DNA from: Cacconaster sp045642485 | Lineage (GTDB): Bacteria; Bacteroidota; Bacteroidia; Bacteroidales; UBA932 | Assembly: GCA_045642485.1 (NCBI GenBank) | Contig: JAZUIV010000017.1 | Location: forward strand, 62,001 to 126,000 | Length of the DNA: 64,000 bases | Direction: 5' to 3' | In this document: piece after piece, positions 17,074 through 24,689 of the stretch | Layout: each line of letters starts with the position of its first letter | Numbering within the stretch: the stretch's first letter is position 1 | Position numbers and translations under genes: made by a program | Notes under the pieces: generated by a model | The model's input: only the letters and a program-made list of their open reading frames with translations | Told to the model about the DNA's origin: nothing | Database searches by the model: none

Positions 17074-17451
17074 TTATTTGGTTGCTTTCTTCTTGTTGGC
17101 CACAGTCTTCTTGCGACCCTTGCGGGTACGTGCGTTGTTCTTGGTGCTCTGACCGCGAACAGGCAGACCGAGACGATGACGGATGCCGCGATAGCAGCCT
17201 ACATCCATCAATCGCTTGATGTTCATTTGTACAGATGAACGAAGTTCACCTTCAATCTTGAATTCGTTGGCAATCTTACTGCGGATTGCTGTAATCTGGT
17301 CGTCATTCCAATCCTTGACCTTGATGTTGGGATCAATGTCGAGATCTTTCAGGATAGTCTTGGCTGAACTGCGACCGATTCCGAAGATATAGGTCAAACC
17401 TATTTCTCCGCGTTTGTTGTTTGGTAAATCAACTCCGGCTATACGTGCCAT
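17074..17451 (-). CDS. rpsM: 30S ribosomal protein S13
   Basis: S13 sits in the 30S head and forms bridges to the 50S subunit and contacts with P-site tRNA. The 125-residue sequence begins MARIAGVDLPNNKRGEIGLT. It contains the helix-two-turn-helix region and the conserved RGIRHRLGLPVRGQ(S)T near the basic C-terminal tail that reaches the tRNA. It lies 12 bp before rpsK and 41 bp after rpmJ. Confidence 0.98.
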   Translation of the reverse strand: MARIAGVDLPNNKRGEIGLTYIFGIGRSSAKTILKDLDIDPNIKVKDWNDDQITAIRSKIANEFKIEGELRSSVQMNIKRLMDVGCYRGIRHRLGLPVRGQSTKNNARTRKGRKKTVANKKKATK

Positions 17452-17492
17452 AATGTATTATTGTTTTTATTGTTTTTTTTCAGATTAAACAA

Positions 17493-17609
17493 TTATCCCT
17501 GACGCATCTTGAACTTAGGGTTTTTCTTGCAGATTACATACAAACGGCCTTTGCGCTTGACAATCTTGCAGTCCGCACTACGCTTTTTGATGGATGTCTT
17601 GACTTTCAT
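17493..17609 (-). CDS. rpmJ: 50S ribosomal protein L36, with only two of four usual zinc ligands
   Basis: This 38-codon gene reads MKVKTSIKKRSADCKIVKRK and ends KKNPKFKMRQG. L36 is the smallest 50S protein and helps stabilise 23S rRNA near the GTPase centre. Zinc-type L36 uses three Cys and one His; here only Cys14 and Cys27 remain, with Ser at position 11 and Phe where the His usually is. It lies 12 bp after infA and 41 bp before rpsM, its standard place. Confidence 0.95.
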   Translation of the reverse strand: MKVKTSIKKRSADCKIVKRKGRLYVICKKNPKFKMRQG

Positions 17610-17621
17610 ATCTTTTAATTT

Positions 17622-17840
17622 TTATTTGTATCTGAAAGAGATTCTTCCTTTGGTCAAATCATACGGACTCATCTCAACCCTTACCTTGTCGCCGGGAAGG
17701 ATACGGATGTAGTGCATACGCATTTTCCCGGAGATGTGAGCGATAATCACGTGACCGTTGTCCAGCTCGACTCTGAACATCGCATTGGACAGCGCTTCAA
17801 TGATTGTCCCTTCTTTTTCTATGGCAGTCTGTTTGGGCAT
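17622..17840 (-). CDS. infA: Translation initiation factor IF-1
   Basis: IF-1 is an OB-fold protein that binds the ribosomal A site during initiation. It has 72 residues and starts MPKQTAIEKEGTIIEALSN. The RNA-binding surface ISGKMRMHYIRILPGDKV and the C-terminal SPYDLTKGRISFRYK are standard. It lies between map and rpmJ, as in other Bacteroidota. Confidence 0.98.
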   Translation of the reverse strand: MPKQTAIEKEGTIIEALSNAMFRVELDNGHVIIAHISGKMRMHYIRILPGDKVRVEMSPYDLTKGRISFRYK

Positions 17841-17859
17841 AAATTCGTGTTGTATTTGA

Positions 17860-18630
17860 CTAACTGTTATTCTTTTCTATAAATTCAAAAGTTGACAAAA
17901 CGTCGGGTTCCCCTTTCCTTATGGCAACCGTCAGCTCGAAGTGAGCGGATTTCTTGTGGTCCGCAGTCACGACGCCCCAACCGTTGTCATCAAGATAAAC
18001 ATCCTTCGCTCCGGCATTGATCATAGGCTCTATACAGATGACCATCCCTTCACGGAGCTTGACCCCGTGACCCTGACGGCCATAGTTGGGGACCTCCGGG
18101 CTTTCGTGCATATTCCTGCCCAGACCGTGCCCCACCATTTCACGGACTACGGAAAAACCTCTGCTTTCGCAGTAGCTCTGAACCGCATTCCCGATATCGC
18201 CTGTTCTCCCGCCGGCAACAGCTTTCGCGATACCCTCATAAAGAGAGGCTTTGGTAGTCTCAAGAAGGGCACGGGTCTTCTCATCCACCTTTCCTACCGG
18301 GAAAGTGTAGGCCGAATCACCGTAGAACCCCCTGTACTTCGTACCGCAATCCACTGAAAGGATATCTCCTTCGCGGAGTTTGTATTCGGAGGGGAAACCG
18401 TGCACCACCACCTCGTTGACCGAGAGGCAGAGCGTTGCGGGGAAACCCTCATAACCCAGGAATCCGGGTTCTGCACCGAGAGAACGTATATATTTTTCGG
18501 CAACCGCATCCAGTTCCCTGGTAGTGATTCCCGGTTCGATGTGTCTTCCGACTTCGGCTAACGTCCTGGACACCATCAACGCATTCTCGCGCAGAATCTC
18601 GACTTCCTCCTGAGTCTTGAGTTTTATCAT
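17860..18630 (-). CDS. map: Type I methionine aminopeptidase
   Basis: MetAP removes the N-terminal Met from nascent proteins after deformylation. The 256-residue length fits type Ia enzymes. The five metal ligands are recognisable: Asp in SVDCGTKYRGFYGDSAYTF (two Asp), His in VGHGLGRNMHE, Glu in ICIEPMI, and the C-terminal Glu in HFELTVAI. It lies 13 bp after secY and 19 bp before infA. Fmt, which acts earlier on the same initiator Met, is fused to LptF elsewhere in the window. Confidence 0.98.
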   Translation of the reverse strand: MIKLKTQEEVEILRENALMVSRTLAEVGRHIEPGITTRELDAVAEKYIRSLGAEPGFLGYEGFPATLCLSVNEVVVHGFPSEYKLREGDILSVDCGTKYRGFYGDSAYTFPVGKVDEKTRALLETTKASLYEGIAKAVAGGRTGDIGNAVQSYCESRGFSVVREMVGHGLGRNMHESPEVPNYGRQGHGVKLREGMVICIEPMINAGAKDVYLDDNGWGVVTADHKKSAHFELTVAIRKGEPDVLSTFEFIEKNNS

Positions 18631-18643
18631 CTCAAAGAACTAA

Positions 18644-19969
18644 TTACATACCTGAACGGCCTTTCAGACGTCCTGTCTTCATAAGACCGTCGTAGTGACG
18701 CATCAACAAATGGCTTTCAATATGCTGCATCGTATCCAGAACGACACCTACAAGGATAAGCAGTGAAGTGCCTCCATAGAAGGGAGCGAACTGGTTGTTC
18801 ACGCCAAGCATACGCGCGAATGCGGGTAAAATCGCCACGAAGGCCAACATAATTGAGCCGGGCAGCGTAATACGGGACATTACAGCATCGATATATTCAG
18901 CGGTCTTGCGGCCGGGCTTGCACCCGGGGATGAATCCGCCGTTTTTCTTCATTTCCTCTGCCATATTGGTGGGGTTTACGGTAATAGCGGTGTAGAAATA
19001 CGTAAACAGAATCACCATAAGGGCATAGATGAAGTTATACCAGAAACCGTTTGTATTGTTCAATACAGCGGCCAGACCTTTTGTCGCATTGAAATTGGAG
19101 AACATGATGGGGATTATCAGCAACGCCTGGGCGAAGATGATAGGCATAACGCCGGCAGCATTGATCTTCAAGGGGATATACTGACGGACACCACCATATT
19201 GTTTGTTTCCAATGACACGTTTGGCATACTGTACAGGGATTTTCCTTACAGCCTGAACCAGAGCGATAGTGCCTACGAACACAAGGAAGAGGATTACAAT
19301 CTCGACAATGAGCATCAGGGGACCTCCTGTTGTCTGATTGAACTTCTCACTCAATTCGAGCCACAATGCCTGAGGGAGACGTGCAATGATACCCACCATA
19401 ATGATGAGGGAGATACCATTACCAATGCCGCGGTCTGTAATTCTTTCTCCCAACCACATTACGAACATCGTACCTCCAATGAGAATCAATGTCGCGAAGG
19501 CTCCGTACCAGCCGCCGCCCATTGTACTGATGAATGCCTCTGGAGGCAGTGTAGAGTGCAATGAAGCGATATAAGCGGGGCCCTGGAGGGCAAGAATCAA
19601 TATTGTGAGATAACGTGTGTACTGGTTCATCTTTCTGCGGCCGCTCTCACCTTCACGCTGCAGACGCTGGAATGAAGGAAGGAACACACCCAGAAGCTGG
19701 ATGACGATGGAGGCGGAGATATACGGCATAACGCCCAATGCGAAGATTGAGGCATTGCCGAATGCACCGCCGGAGAACATATTCAACAGACCGACCAGAC
19801 CTTCGGAAGCTGTGTTCTGAAGAGAAGCAAGCTGGGAAGCGTCTATACCGGGGATGACGATGTAGCTGCCCAGACGGTAAACCACAATCAGACCGAAGGT
19901 ATAGAGGATTCTCTTGCGGAGGTCCTCAATCTTGAATATGTTGGCTATTGTTTGAAAGAAATGTTTCAT
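18644..19969 (-). CDS. secY: Preprotein translocase channel subunit SecY
   Basis: SecY is the ten-helix channel of the Sec translocon. The 441-residue protein begins with the cytosolic MKHFFQTIANIFKIEDLRKRI and has ten hydrophobic segments. The plug region follows helix 1, and the second signature GIGNGISLIIMVGIIARLP sits near residues 183-201. It lies 8 bp after rplO and 13 bp before map; adk, placed here in many other phyla, is absent from the cluster. Confidence 0.99.
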   Translation of the reverse strand: MKHFFQTIANIFKIEDLRKRILYTFGLIVVYRLGSYIVIPGIDASQLASLQNTASEGLVGLLNMFSGGAFGNASIFALGVMPYISASIVIQLLGVFLPSFQRLQREGESGRRKMNQYTRYLTILILALQGPAYIASLHSTLPPEAFISTMGGGWYGAFATLILIGGTMFVMWLGERITDRGIGNGISLIIMVGIIARLPQALWLELSEKFNQTTGGPLMLIVEIVILFLVFVGTIALVQAVRKIPVQYAKRVIGNKQYGGVRQYIPLKINAAGVMPIIFAQALLIIPIMFSNFNATKGLAAVLNNTNGFWYNFIYALMVILFTYFYTAITVNPTNMAEEMKKNGGFIPGCKPGRKTAEYIDAVMSRITLPGSIMLAFVAILPAFARMLGVNNQFAPFYGGTSLLILVGVVLDTMQHIESHLLMRHYDGLMKTGRLKGRSGM

Positions 19970-19977
19970 AATAAAGC

Positions 19978-20424
19978 TTATAGAATGGTTACTTTGCCCC
20001 CGGCTTCTTCAATCTTCTTGATTGCGGATGCTGAGAATGCGTTCGCAGTAACATCCAACTGAGCTGTTACAGTACCGTTTCCGAGAACCTTGACAAGATC
20101 GTTCTTGCCTGCAAAACCTGCACTGCGGAGAACGTCGACGTTGATTTCCTTGACGTCGAACTTGTCGGCTATGGTCTGAAGAGCGGAAAGATTGACGGCC
20201 TTGTACTCAACCCTTGTGGGATTCTTGAATCCGAACTTGGGAAGACGGCGCTGGATAGGCATCTGACCTCCTTCAAAACCGATTTTCCTGGAATATCCTG
20301 AACGGGACTTTGCACCGTTGCTACCGCGGCAAGCTGTCTTGCCGTGTCCTGAACCGGGACCGCGACCGACTCTCTTTTCACTCTTTACAGAGCCTGCGGC
20401 GGGTGTGAGATTATTCAATTTCAT
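19978..20424 (-). CDS. rplO: 50S ribosomal protein L15
   Basis: L15 is an early 50S assembly protein with a long Gly-rich N-terminal extension into 23S rRNA. The 148 residues begin MKLNNLTPAAGSVKSEKRVG and contain RGPGSGHGKTACRGSNGAKS. A strong Shine-Dalgarno AGGAGG lies at 20,434-20,439, 9 nt before the ATG, which is unusual for this phylum. It follows rpmD by 20 bp. Confidence 0.98.
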   Translation of the reverse strand: MKLNNLTPAAGSVKSEKRVGRGPGSGHGKTACRGSNGAKSRSGYSRKIGFEGGQMPIQRRLPKFGFKNPTRVEYKAVNLSALQTIADKFDVKEINVDVLRSAGFAGKNDLVKVLGNGTVTAQLDVTANAFSASAIKKIEEAGGKVTIL

Positions 20425-20444
20425 CTTAAGTTTCCTCCTTTGCT

Positions 20445-20627
20445 TTATTTAACCTCCTCCACTGTAACAAGGTGAAGAACCTTCTGGATCATACCTTTGG
20501 TCACGGGGGTCAATTCAACTTCTACTGTCTGGTGCATACGGTGGATTCCCAAAGAAACAAGATTGGCAATCTGACGGTCAGTGGCACCACTTACACTTTT
20601 GATTTGAGTTACTTTTACTTTTGCCAT
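20445..20627 (-). CDS. rpmD: 50S ribosomal protein L30
   Basis: The 60-residue protein begins MAKVKVTQIKSVSGATDRQI and shows the L30 ferredoxin-like fold pattern, with NLVSLGIHRMHQTVE in the centre. It binds domain II and V junctions of 23S rRNA. AGGAGGG at 20,634-20,640 is a good ribosome binding site 6 nt before the ATG and overlaps the rpsE stop. Confidence 0.97.
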   Translation of the reverse strand: MAKVKVTQIKSVSGATDRQIANLVSLGIHRMHQTVEVELTPVTKGMIQKVLHLVTVEEVK

Positions 20628-20638
20628 AATTAACCCTC

Positions 20639-21157
20639 CTAGCCGTTGAATACTTTACTCATGGGAATACCGCGCAAACCTGCAACCGTGTAGGCGTCAC
20701 GCATCTGTGAGAGAGCGTTTACAGTAGCCTTTACGAGGTTGTGGGGGTTGGAACTTCCCTTTGATTTGGCAAGAATGTCGCTGATGCCTACAGACTCGAA
20801 CACTGCACGCATAGCACCACCGGCCTTTACACCGGTACCGGGAGCAGCGGGCTTCATAAATACCCTTGCGCCACCGAATTTAGCTTCCTGCTCGTGGGGG
20901 ATTGTTTTCTTGCTGAGAGGAATTCTTACGAGATTCTTCTTTGCGTCTTCAATGCCTTTGGATATGGCAGTAGTCACTTCGTTAGCCTTTCCGAGGCCAT
21001 AGCCGACAACGCCGTTTTCGTCACCTACGACGACGATAGCTGCAAAACTGAAATGACGGCCACCTTTGGTAACTTTAGTCACTCTCTGTACAGCAACCAA
21101 CTTGTCTTTAAGCTCAAGATCTGTGGTTTTCACTTTCTTTACATTGATATCTGCCAT
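20639..21157 (-). CDS. rpsE: 30S ribosomal protein S5
   Basis: S5 lies at the mRNA entry channel and affects decoding accuracy and helicase activity. It has 172 residues with the N-terminal double-stranded RNA-binding-like domain, VQRVTKVTKGGRHFSFAAIV (about 23-42), and the C-terminal domain with GAMRAVFESVGISDILAKS. No clear Shine-Dalgarno precedes the ATG. It lies 5 bp after rplR and 11 bp before rpmD. Confidence 0.98.
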   Translation of the reverse strand: MADINVKKVKTTDLELKDKLVAVQRVTKVTKGGRHFSFAAIVVVGDENGVVGYGLGKANEVTTAISKGIEDAKKNLVRIPLSKKTIPHEQEAKFGGARVFMKPAAPGTGVKAGGAMRAVFESVGISDILAKSKGSSNPHNLVKATVNALSQMRDAYTVAGLRGIPMSKVFNG

Positions 21158-21162
21158 AGCTC

Positions 21163-21525
21163 TTAGAATTTAAGGCCACCCTCACGGGCAGCGTCTGCCA
21201 AACTTTTAACTCTTCCGTGATAGAGGTAACCGCCACGGTCAAAAGCGACTGTAGTGATACCTTTGGCAACTGCACGTTCCGCAATTGCTTTTCCTACGAT
21301 AGCGGCTGCATCAACACCGTTCTTTCCCTTGCAAGCCTCGACAAGAGCCTTGTCATTGGATGCGGCGCTGGCCAGAGTGACACCTTTTGTATCGTCCACT
21401 ACCTGGACATAGATTTGCTTGTTGCTTCTGAACACCACCATTCTGGGTCTTTCGGCGGTGCCGTTGACAATCTTGCGGATGCGGTAGTGAATTCTCTGTC
21501 TTCTTTCTATTTTAGTCAATGCCAT
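21163..21525 (-). CDS. rplR: 50S ribosomal protein L18
   Basis: L18 binds 5S rRNA and anchors it in the central protuberance with L5. The 120 residues begin MALTKIERRQRIHYRIRKIV and contain RPRMVVFRSNKQIYVQVVDD and the C-terminal FDRGGYLYHGRVKSLADAAR. AGGAGA about 7 nt before the ATG is a plausible ribosome binding site. It lies between rplF and rpsE. Confidence 0.98.
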   Translation of the reverse strand: MALTKIERRQRIHYRIRKIVNGTAERPRMVVFRSNKQIYVQVVDDTKGVTLASAASNDKALVEACKGKNGVDAAAIVGKAIAERAVAKGITTVAFDRGGYLYHGRVKSLADAAREGGLKF

Positions 21526-21539
21526 AACTTTATCTCCTA

Positions 21540-22103
21540 TTATTTAGCAGCTGCACTCTTACCGGCCTTGCGACGGAGCTGTTCACCTACGAACTTGATA
21601 CCCTTGCCCTTGTAAGGTTCAGGCTTGCGCATTGAACGAATCTTTGCGGCAACCATTCCGAGAAGTTGCTTGTCGCAGCTTTTCAAAATCAAAACGGGGT
21701 TCTGGCCCTTCTTCACGGGAGCGGCTTCAGCCTTGACCTCTTCGGGAAGCTGGAACTGGATGTCGTGTGAATAGCCGAGGTAGAGAGTAACTATCTGGCC
21801 GTTGACTTCAACGCGGTAACCCACGCCGACAAATTCCTGGCTGATAGTGAACATTTCAGAAACGCCGGTCACCATATTCTGGATGAGGGCGCGGTAAAGT
21901 CCGTGGTTTGAACGCTGCTGAGGTTCGTCTGATTCACGTGTTACTGTAAGAATATTCCCTTCAACAGACACTTTGATCTGAGGGTCAACGACCTTCTGTG
22001 ACAAGGTACCGTGAGGGCCTTTAACCGTTACCACGCCGTCAGCGGCCACTGTTACGGTGACGCCCGCGGGAAGGTTTACAGGTAATTTTCCGATTCTTGA
22101 CAT
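21540..22103 (-). CDS. rplF: 50S ribosomal protein L6
   Basis: L6 sits near the sarcin-ricin loop and factor-binding site. The 187-residue sequence begins MSRIGKLPVNLPAGVTVTVA and has two repeated alpha/beta domains, ending with MRKPEPYKGKGIKFVGEQLR and a short Ala/Lys tail. No clear Shine-Dalgarno is present. It follows rpsH by 26 bp. Confidence 0.98.
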   Translation of the reverse strand: MSRIGKLPVNLPAGVTVTVAADGVVTVKGPHGTLSQKVVDPQIKVSVEGNILTVTRESDEPQQRSNHGLYRALIQNMVTGVSEMFTISQEFVGVGYRVEVNGQIVTLYLGYSHDIQFQLPEEVKAEAAPVKKGQNPVLILKSCDKQLLGMVAAKIRSMRKPEPYKGKGIKFVGEQLRRKAGKSAAAK

Positions 22104-22129
22104 TATTTCTGATTTTTAAATTGTTGACA

Positions 22130-22525
22130 CTAGTAAACGTAGCAGAGTACCTCACCGCCGACGTTGAGCTCTTTGGCTTCCTTGTCGGTGATAATACCTT
22201 TGGATGTGGAAAGAATGGCAATTCCGAGTCCGTTGAGTACACGCGGCATATTTTCTACGTCGGTGTAGCGCCTCAGACCGGGAGAGCTGATACGTTCAAT
22301 CTTCTTGATAGCGGCTTTCTTAGTCTCGGGATGATACTTGAGAGCCATTTTGATGGTGTTGCAGGGAGAGCCTTCAACAACCTTGTAGGCGAGGATGTAA
22401 CCCTTCTCGTGGAGAATGCGGGTAAGCTCGACCTTCATCTTCGATGCGGAAACCTCGACGGTCTTGTGACCTGCAAGGTACGCATTGCGAACTCTTGTCA
22501 AATAATCTGCAATTGGATCAGTCAT
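22130..22525 (-). CDS. rpsH: 30S ribosomal protein S8
   Basis: S8 binds the central domain of 16S rRNA and, in E. coli, represses the spc operon by binding its mRNA. The 131-residue protein begins MTDPIADYLTRVRNAYLAGH and ends with the conserved GLGIAILSTSKGIITDKEAK region. A 96-bp spacer separates it from rpsN, long for this cluster, and carries a possible hairpin just upstream of the start. Confidence 0.98.
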   Translation of the reverse strand: MTDPIADYLTRVRNAYLAGHKTVEVSASKMKVELTRILHEKGYILAYKVVEGSPCNTIKMALKYHPETKKAAIKKIERISSPGLRRYTDVENMPRVLNGLGIAILSTSKGIITDKEAKELNVGGEVLCYVY

Positions 22526-22543
22526 TTTTTTTGATTTTTTTGA

Positions 22544-22584
22544 ATCCCGGCGTCACTCGGAAAAACCCTGCCGCAACGCCCGAT
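22544..22584 (-). promoter_or_regulatory. Possible mRNA hairpin before rpsH
   Basis: In the minus-strand transcript, AUC/GAU, GGCGU/ACGCC and CGG/CCG can pair with small internal loops around a U-rich loop. It occupies most of the rpsN-rpsH spacer, about 20 nt before the rpsH ATG. An autoregulatory role is only a guess. Confidence 0.3.
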
Positions 22585-22621
22585 ATCCAATGGTTAATAT
22601 ATTGTGTTGATTATATGTCTG

Positions 22622-22891
22622 CTACCAGCTGGCCTTCTTGACTCCGGGGATGAGGCCTTTGGAAGCCATCTCGCGGAATTGAATACGGCTGATGCCGAAA
22701 GCGCGCATATAGCCCTTGGGACGACCGGTGAGCGAGCAACGGTTGTGAAGACGGCAGGGAGCTGAGTTCTTGGGGAGCTTGTCCAAAGCGGCCCAGTCTC
22801 CGGCTTCCTTAAGAGCTTTGCGTTTTTCAGCATATTTGGCACATAATTTAGCGCGTTTAACTTCGCGTGCCTTCATTGATTCTTTTGCCAT
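22622..22891 (-). CDS. rpsN: 30S ribosomal protein S14 (long form)
   Basis: S14 is a late-binding 30S head protein. The 89 residues begin MAKESMKAREVKRAKLCAKY and end with GYMRAFGISRIQFREMASKG and a basic tail. This is the longer S14 form. It lacks the two CxxC pairs of zinc-type S14. It lies 5 bp after rplE. Confidence 0.97.
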   Translation of the reverse strand: MAKESMKAREVKRAKLCAKYAEKRKALKEAGDWAALDKLPKNSAPCRLHNRCSLTGRPKGYMRAFGISRIQFREMASKGLIPGVKKASW

Positions 22892-22896
22892 ACCTC

Positions 22897-23511
22897 TTAG
22901 TTATTATGTTTGATATTCTTGAAAGGTAAACCGAATTCACGGAGGAGGGCGTAAGCCTCTTCATCCTTGGTAGCGGTGGTAACGAAAGTAATCTCCATAC
23001 CCATTACTTTGGTAATCTTGTCGATGTCGATTTCGGGGAAGATGATCTGCTCCTTTACACCGAGGGTGTAGTTGCCTCTTCCGTCAAAATTCTCGGCAAT
23101 ACCCTTGAAGTCCCTGATTCGGGGGAGGGATACGGCGATGAGCCTTTCGAGGAACTCATACATTCTGGCGCCACGGAGAGTGACCTTGGCACCGATGGGC
23201 ATACCCTTACGGAGTTTGAAGTTTGATATATCCTTGCGGGAAACTGTCTGGACTGCTTTCTGACCTGTGATGGTTGTCAGCTCCTGCTGAGCGACCTCAA
23301 CAAGCTTCTTGTCCTGAGTAGCGCTGCCAACACCTTCGTTGATGGTGATTTTGGTGAGCTTGGGAACCTGCATTACTGTGGAGTACTTGAACTCCTTCAT
23401 CAGTGTTGCAACAATCTCTTCCTTGTATTTCTTCTGAAGAGAAGGAACATATCCGACCATTGATGCCACAGGGCCGTTGGAAGCCGCGGCTGCTTTTTCT
23501 TTCTTTGCCAT
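22897..23511 (-). CDS. rplE: 50S ribosomal protein L5 with N-terminal extension
   Basis: L5 binds 5S rRNA and contacts P-site tRNA and the 30S head. The core from about residue 20 (VGYVPSLQKKYKEE) matches standard L5 of about 180 residues. The first 19 residues, MAKKEKAAAASNGPVASM plus V, are an extra low-complexity extension. GAGGAG about 9 nt before the ATG supports this start. The start overlaps the rplX stop by one base. Confidence 0.97.
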   Translation of the reverse strand: MAKKEKAAAASNGPVASMVGYVPSLQKKYKEEIVATLMKEFKYSTVMQVPKLTKITINEGVGSATQDKKLVEVAQQELTTITGQKAVQTVSRKDISNFKLRKGMPIGAKVTLRGARMYEFLERLIAVSLPRIRDFKGIAENFDGRGNYTLGVKEQIIFPEIDIDKITKVMGMEITFVTTATKDEEAYALLREFGLPFKNIKHNN

Positions 23512-23831
23512 TATTTGATCTCCTCACCTGATTTTTTAGCATAGCGTACAAGTTTGCCGTTCTCATTGAGACGGCGGCCTATCCTGGTGGCGCCACCCTT
23601 GACGGGATCAACTACCTGGAGATTGGAGATGTGTATGCCAGCCTCCTGTTTAACAATACCTCCCTGGGGGTTCTTTGAATTGGGCTTGGTGTGCTTGCTG
23701 ACCATATTGATGCCCTCGACGATGGCGCGGGACTTTTCAGTGTCAATCGCAAGTACCTTTCCTGTCTTGCCCTTGTCATTACCGGCGTTTACGAAAACCG
23801 TGTCGCCTTTCTTGATGTGTAACTTTGCCAT
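23511..23831 (-). CDS. rplX: 50S ribosomal protein L24
   Basis: L24 initiates 50S assembly and lies near the peptide exit tunnel. The 106-residue protein begins MAKLHIKKGDTVFVNAGNDK, a KOW motif. It has the strongest ribosome binding site in the window, an 11-base match to the 16S anti-Shine-Dalgarno. Gene order rplN-rplX-rplE is standard. Confidence 0.98.
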   Translation of the reverse strand: MAKLHIKKGDTVFVNAGNDKGKTGKVLAIDTEKSRAIVEGINMVSKHTKPNSKNPQGGIVKQEAGIHISNLQVVDPVKGGATRIGRRLNENGKLVRYAKKSGEEIK

Positions 23832-23834
23832 AAT

Positions 23835-23845
23835 ATCACCTCCTT
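23835..23845 (-). promoter_or_regulatory. Extended Shine-Dalgarno of rplX
   Basis: The transcript reads AAGGAGGUGAU, complementary to 11 bases of the usual 16S rRNA 3' end, with AGGAGG 7 nt before the ATG. Most genes in this window lack a recognisable Shine-Dalgarno, so this one stands out. Confidence 0.85.
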
Positions 23846-24209
23846 ATAGTACCTCAGGGGCCAGTGAAACGATTTTCATGAAATTGTCACGCAGTTCGCG
23901 GGCAACCGGACCGAAGATACGGGTACCGACAACCTCATCCTGCTTGGTAAGAAGTACACAGGCGTTGTCATCGAAACGGATGTAAGAACCGTCAGCGCGG
24001 CGGATCTCTTTCTTGGTACGTACGACTACTGCATTAGAAACGGCACCTTTCTTGGTGTTTCCACCGGGAATGGCACTCTTTACGGCGACAACGATCTTGT
24101 CACCTACAGTGGCATAGCGACGACGGGTACCGCCAAGCACACGGATACAGAGGACCTCCTTTGCACCGCTGTTGTCTGCCACCAATAAACGTGATTCCTG
24201 TTGTATCAT
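23844..24209 (-). CDS. rplN: 50S ribosomal protein L14
   Basis: L14 lies at the subunit interface near L19 and the factor-binding site. The 121 residues begin MIQQESRLLVADNSGAKEVL and end VARELRDNFMKIVSLAPEVL. The sequence is highly conserved. It lies 2 bp after rpsQ. Confidence 0.98.
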   Translation of the reverse strand: MIQQESRLLVADNSGAKEVLCIRVLGGTRRRYATVGDKIVVAVKSAIPGGNTKKGAVSNAVVVRTKKEIRRADGSYIRFDDNACVLLTKQDEVVGTRIFGPVARELRDNFMKIVSLAPEVL

Positions 24210-24211
24210 GG

Positions 24212-24466
24212 TTATTTAACTTTTTCTACGATTTCTACTAATCTCCAACGTTTTGTCTTGCTCAAAGGCCTTGTCTCCATAATGAGAACCTTGTCGCCTT
24301 CGCTGCACTCGTTTTTGTCGTCCTGAGCGACGAACTTCGTGGTTTTATTTACGAACTTGCCGTAAATGGGGTGTTTTTCCTTTGTCTTGACGGCAACCAC
24401 GATGGATTTGTCCATCTTGTTGCTTACCACGATCCCTATTCTTTCTTTACGAAGATTTCTTTCCAT
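24212..24466 (-). CDS. rpsQ: 30S ribosomal protein S17
   Basis: S17 is an OB-fold primary 16S-binding protein. It has 84 residues starting MERNLRKERIGIVVSNKMDK and containing VAVKTKEKHPIYGKFVNKTT and the C-terminal TRPLSKTKRWRLVEIV. It lies 12 bp after rpmC and 2 bp before rplN, the standard order. Confidence 0.98.
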   Translation of the reverse strand: MERNLRKERIGIVVSNKMDKSIVVAVKTKEKHPIYGKFVNKTTKFVAQDDKNECSEGDKVLIMETRPLSKTKRWRLVEIVEKVK

Positions 24467-24478
24467 AGGACACCTGTT

Positions 24479-24673
24479 TTAGTTCTGTTGTTCCTTTTCA
24501 GCAAGAACCCTCATCATACGTGCGATGTCGGTCTTGGCCTTCTTGATATTAGAAGTATTCTCCAATGGAGATATCACATGATTCATTTTCATGCGGTTCA
24601 GATTCTGCTTCTCGGTCTCAAGGCGCTCACGCAGGTCCTTGGTGGCCATCTCTTTGATTTCCTGGGTCTTCAT
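24479..24673 (-). CDS. rpmC: 50S ribosomal protein L29
   Basis: L29 is a two-helix protein beside the peptide exit tunnel, near the SRP and trigger-factor docking site. The 64 residues begin MKTQEIKEMATKDLRERLET and contain NLNRMKMNHVISPLENTSNI. It lies 16 bp after rplP and 12 bp before rpsQ. Confidence 0.97.
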   Translation of the reverse strand: MKTQEIKEMATKDLRERLETEKQNLNRMKMNHVISPLENTSNIKKAKTDIARMMRVLAEKEQQN

Positions 24674-24689
24674 TGTATCAATCCTCTAA

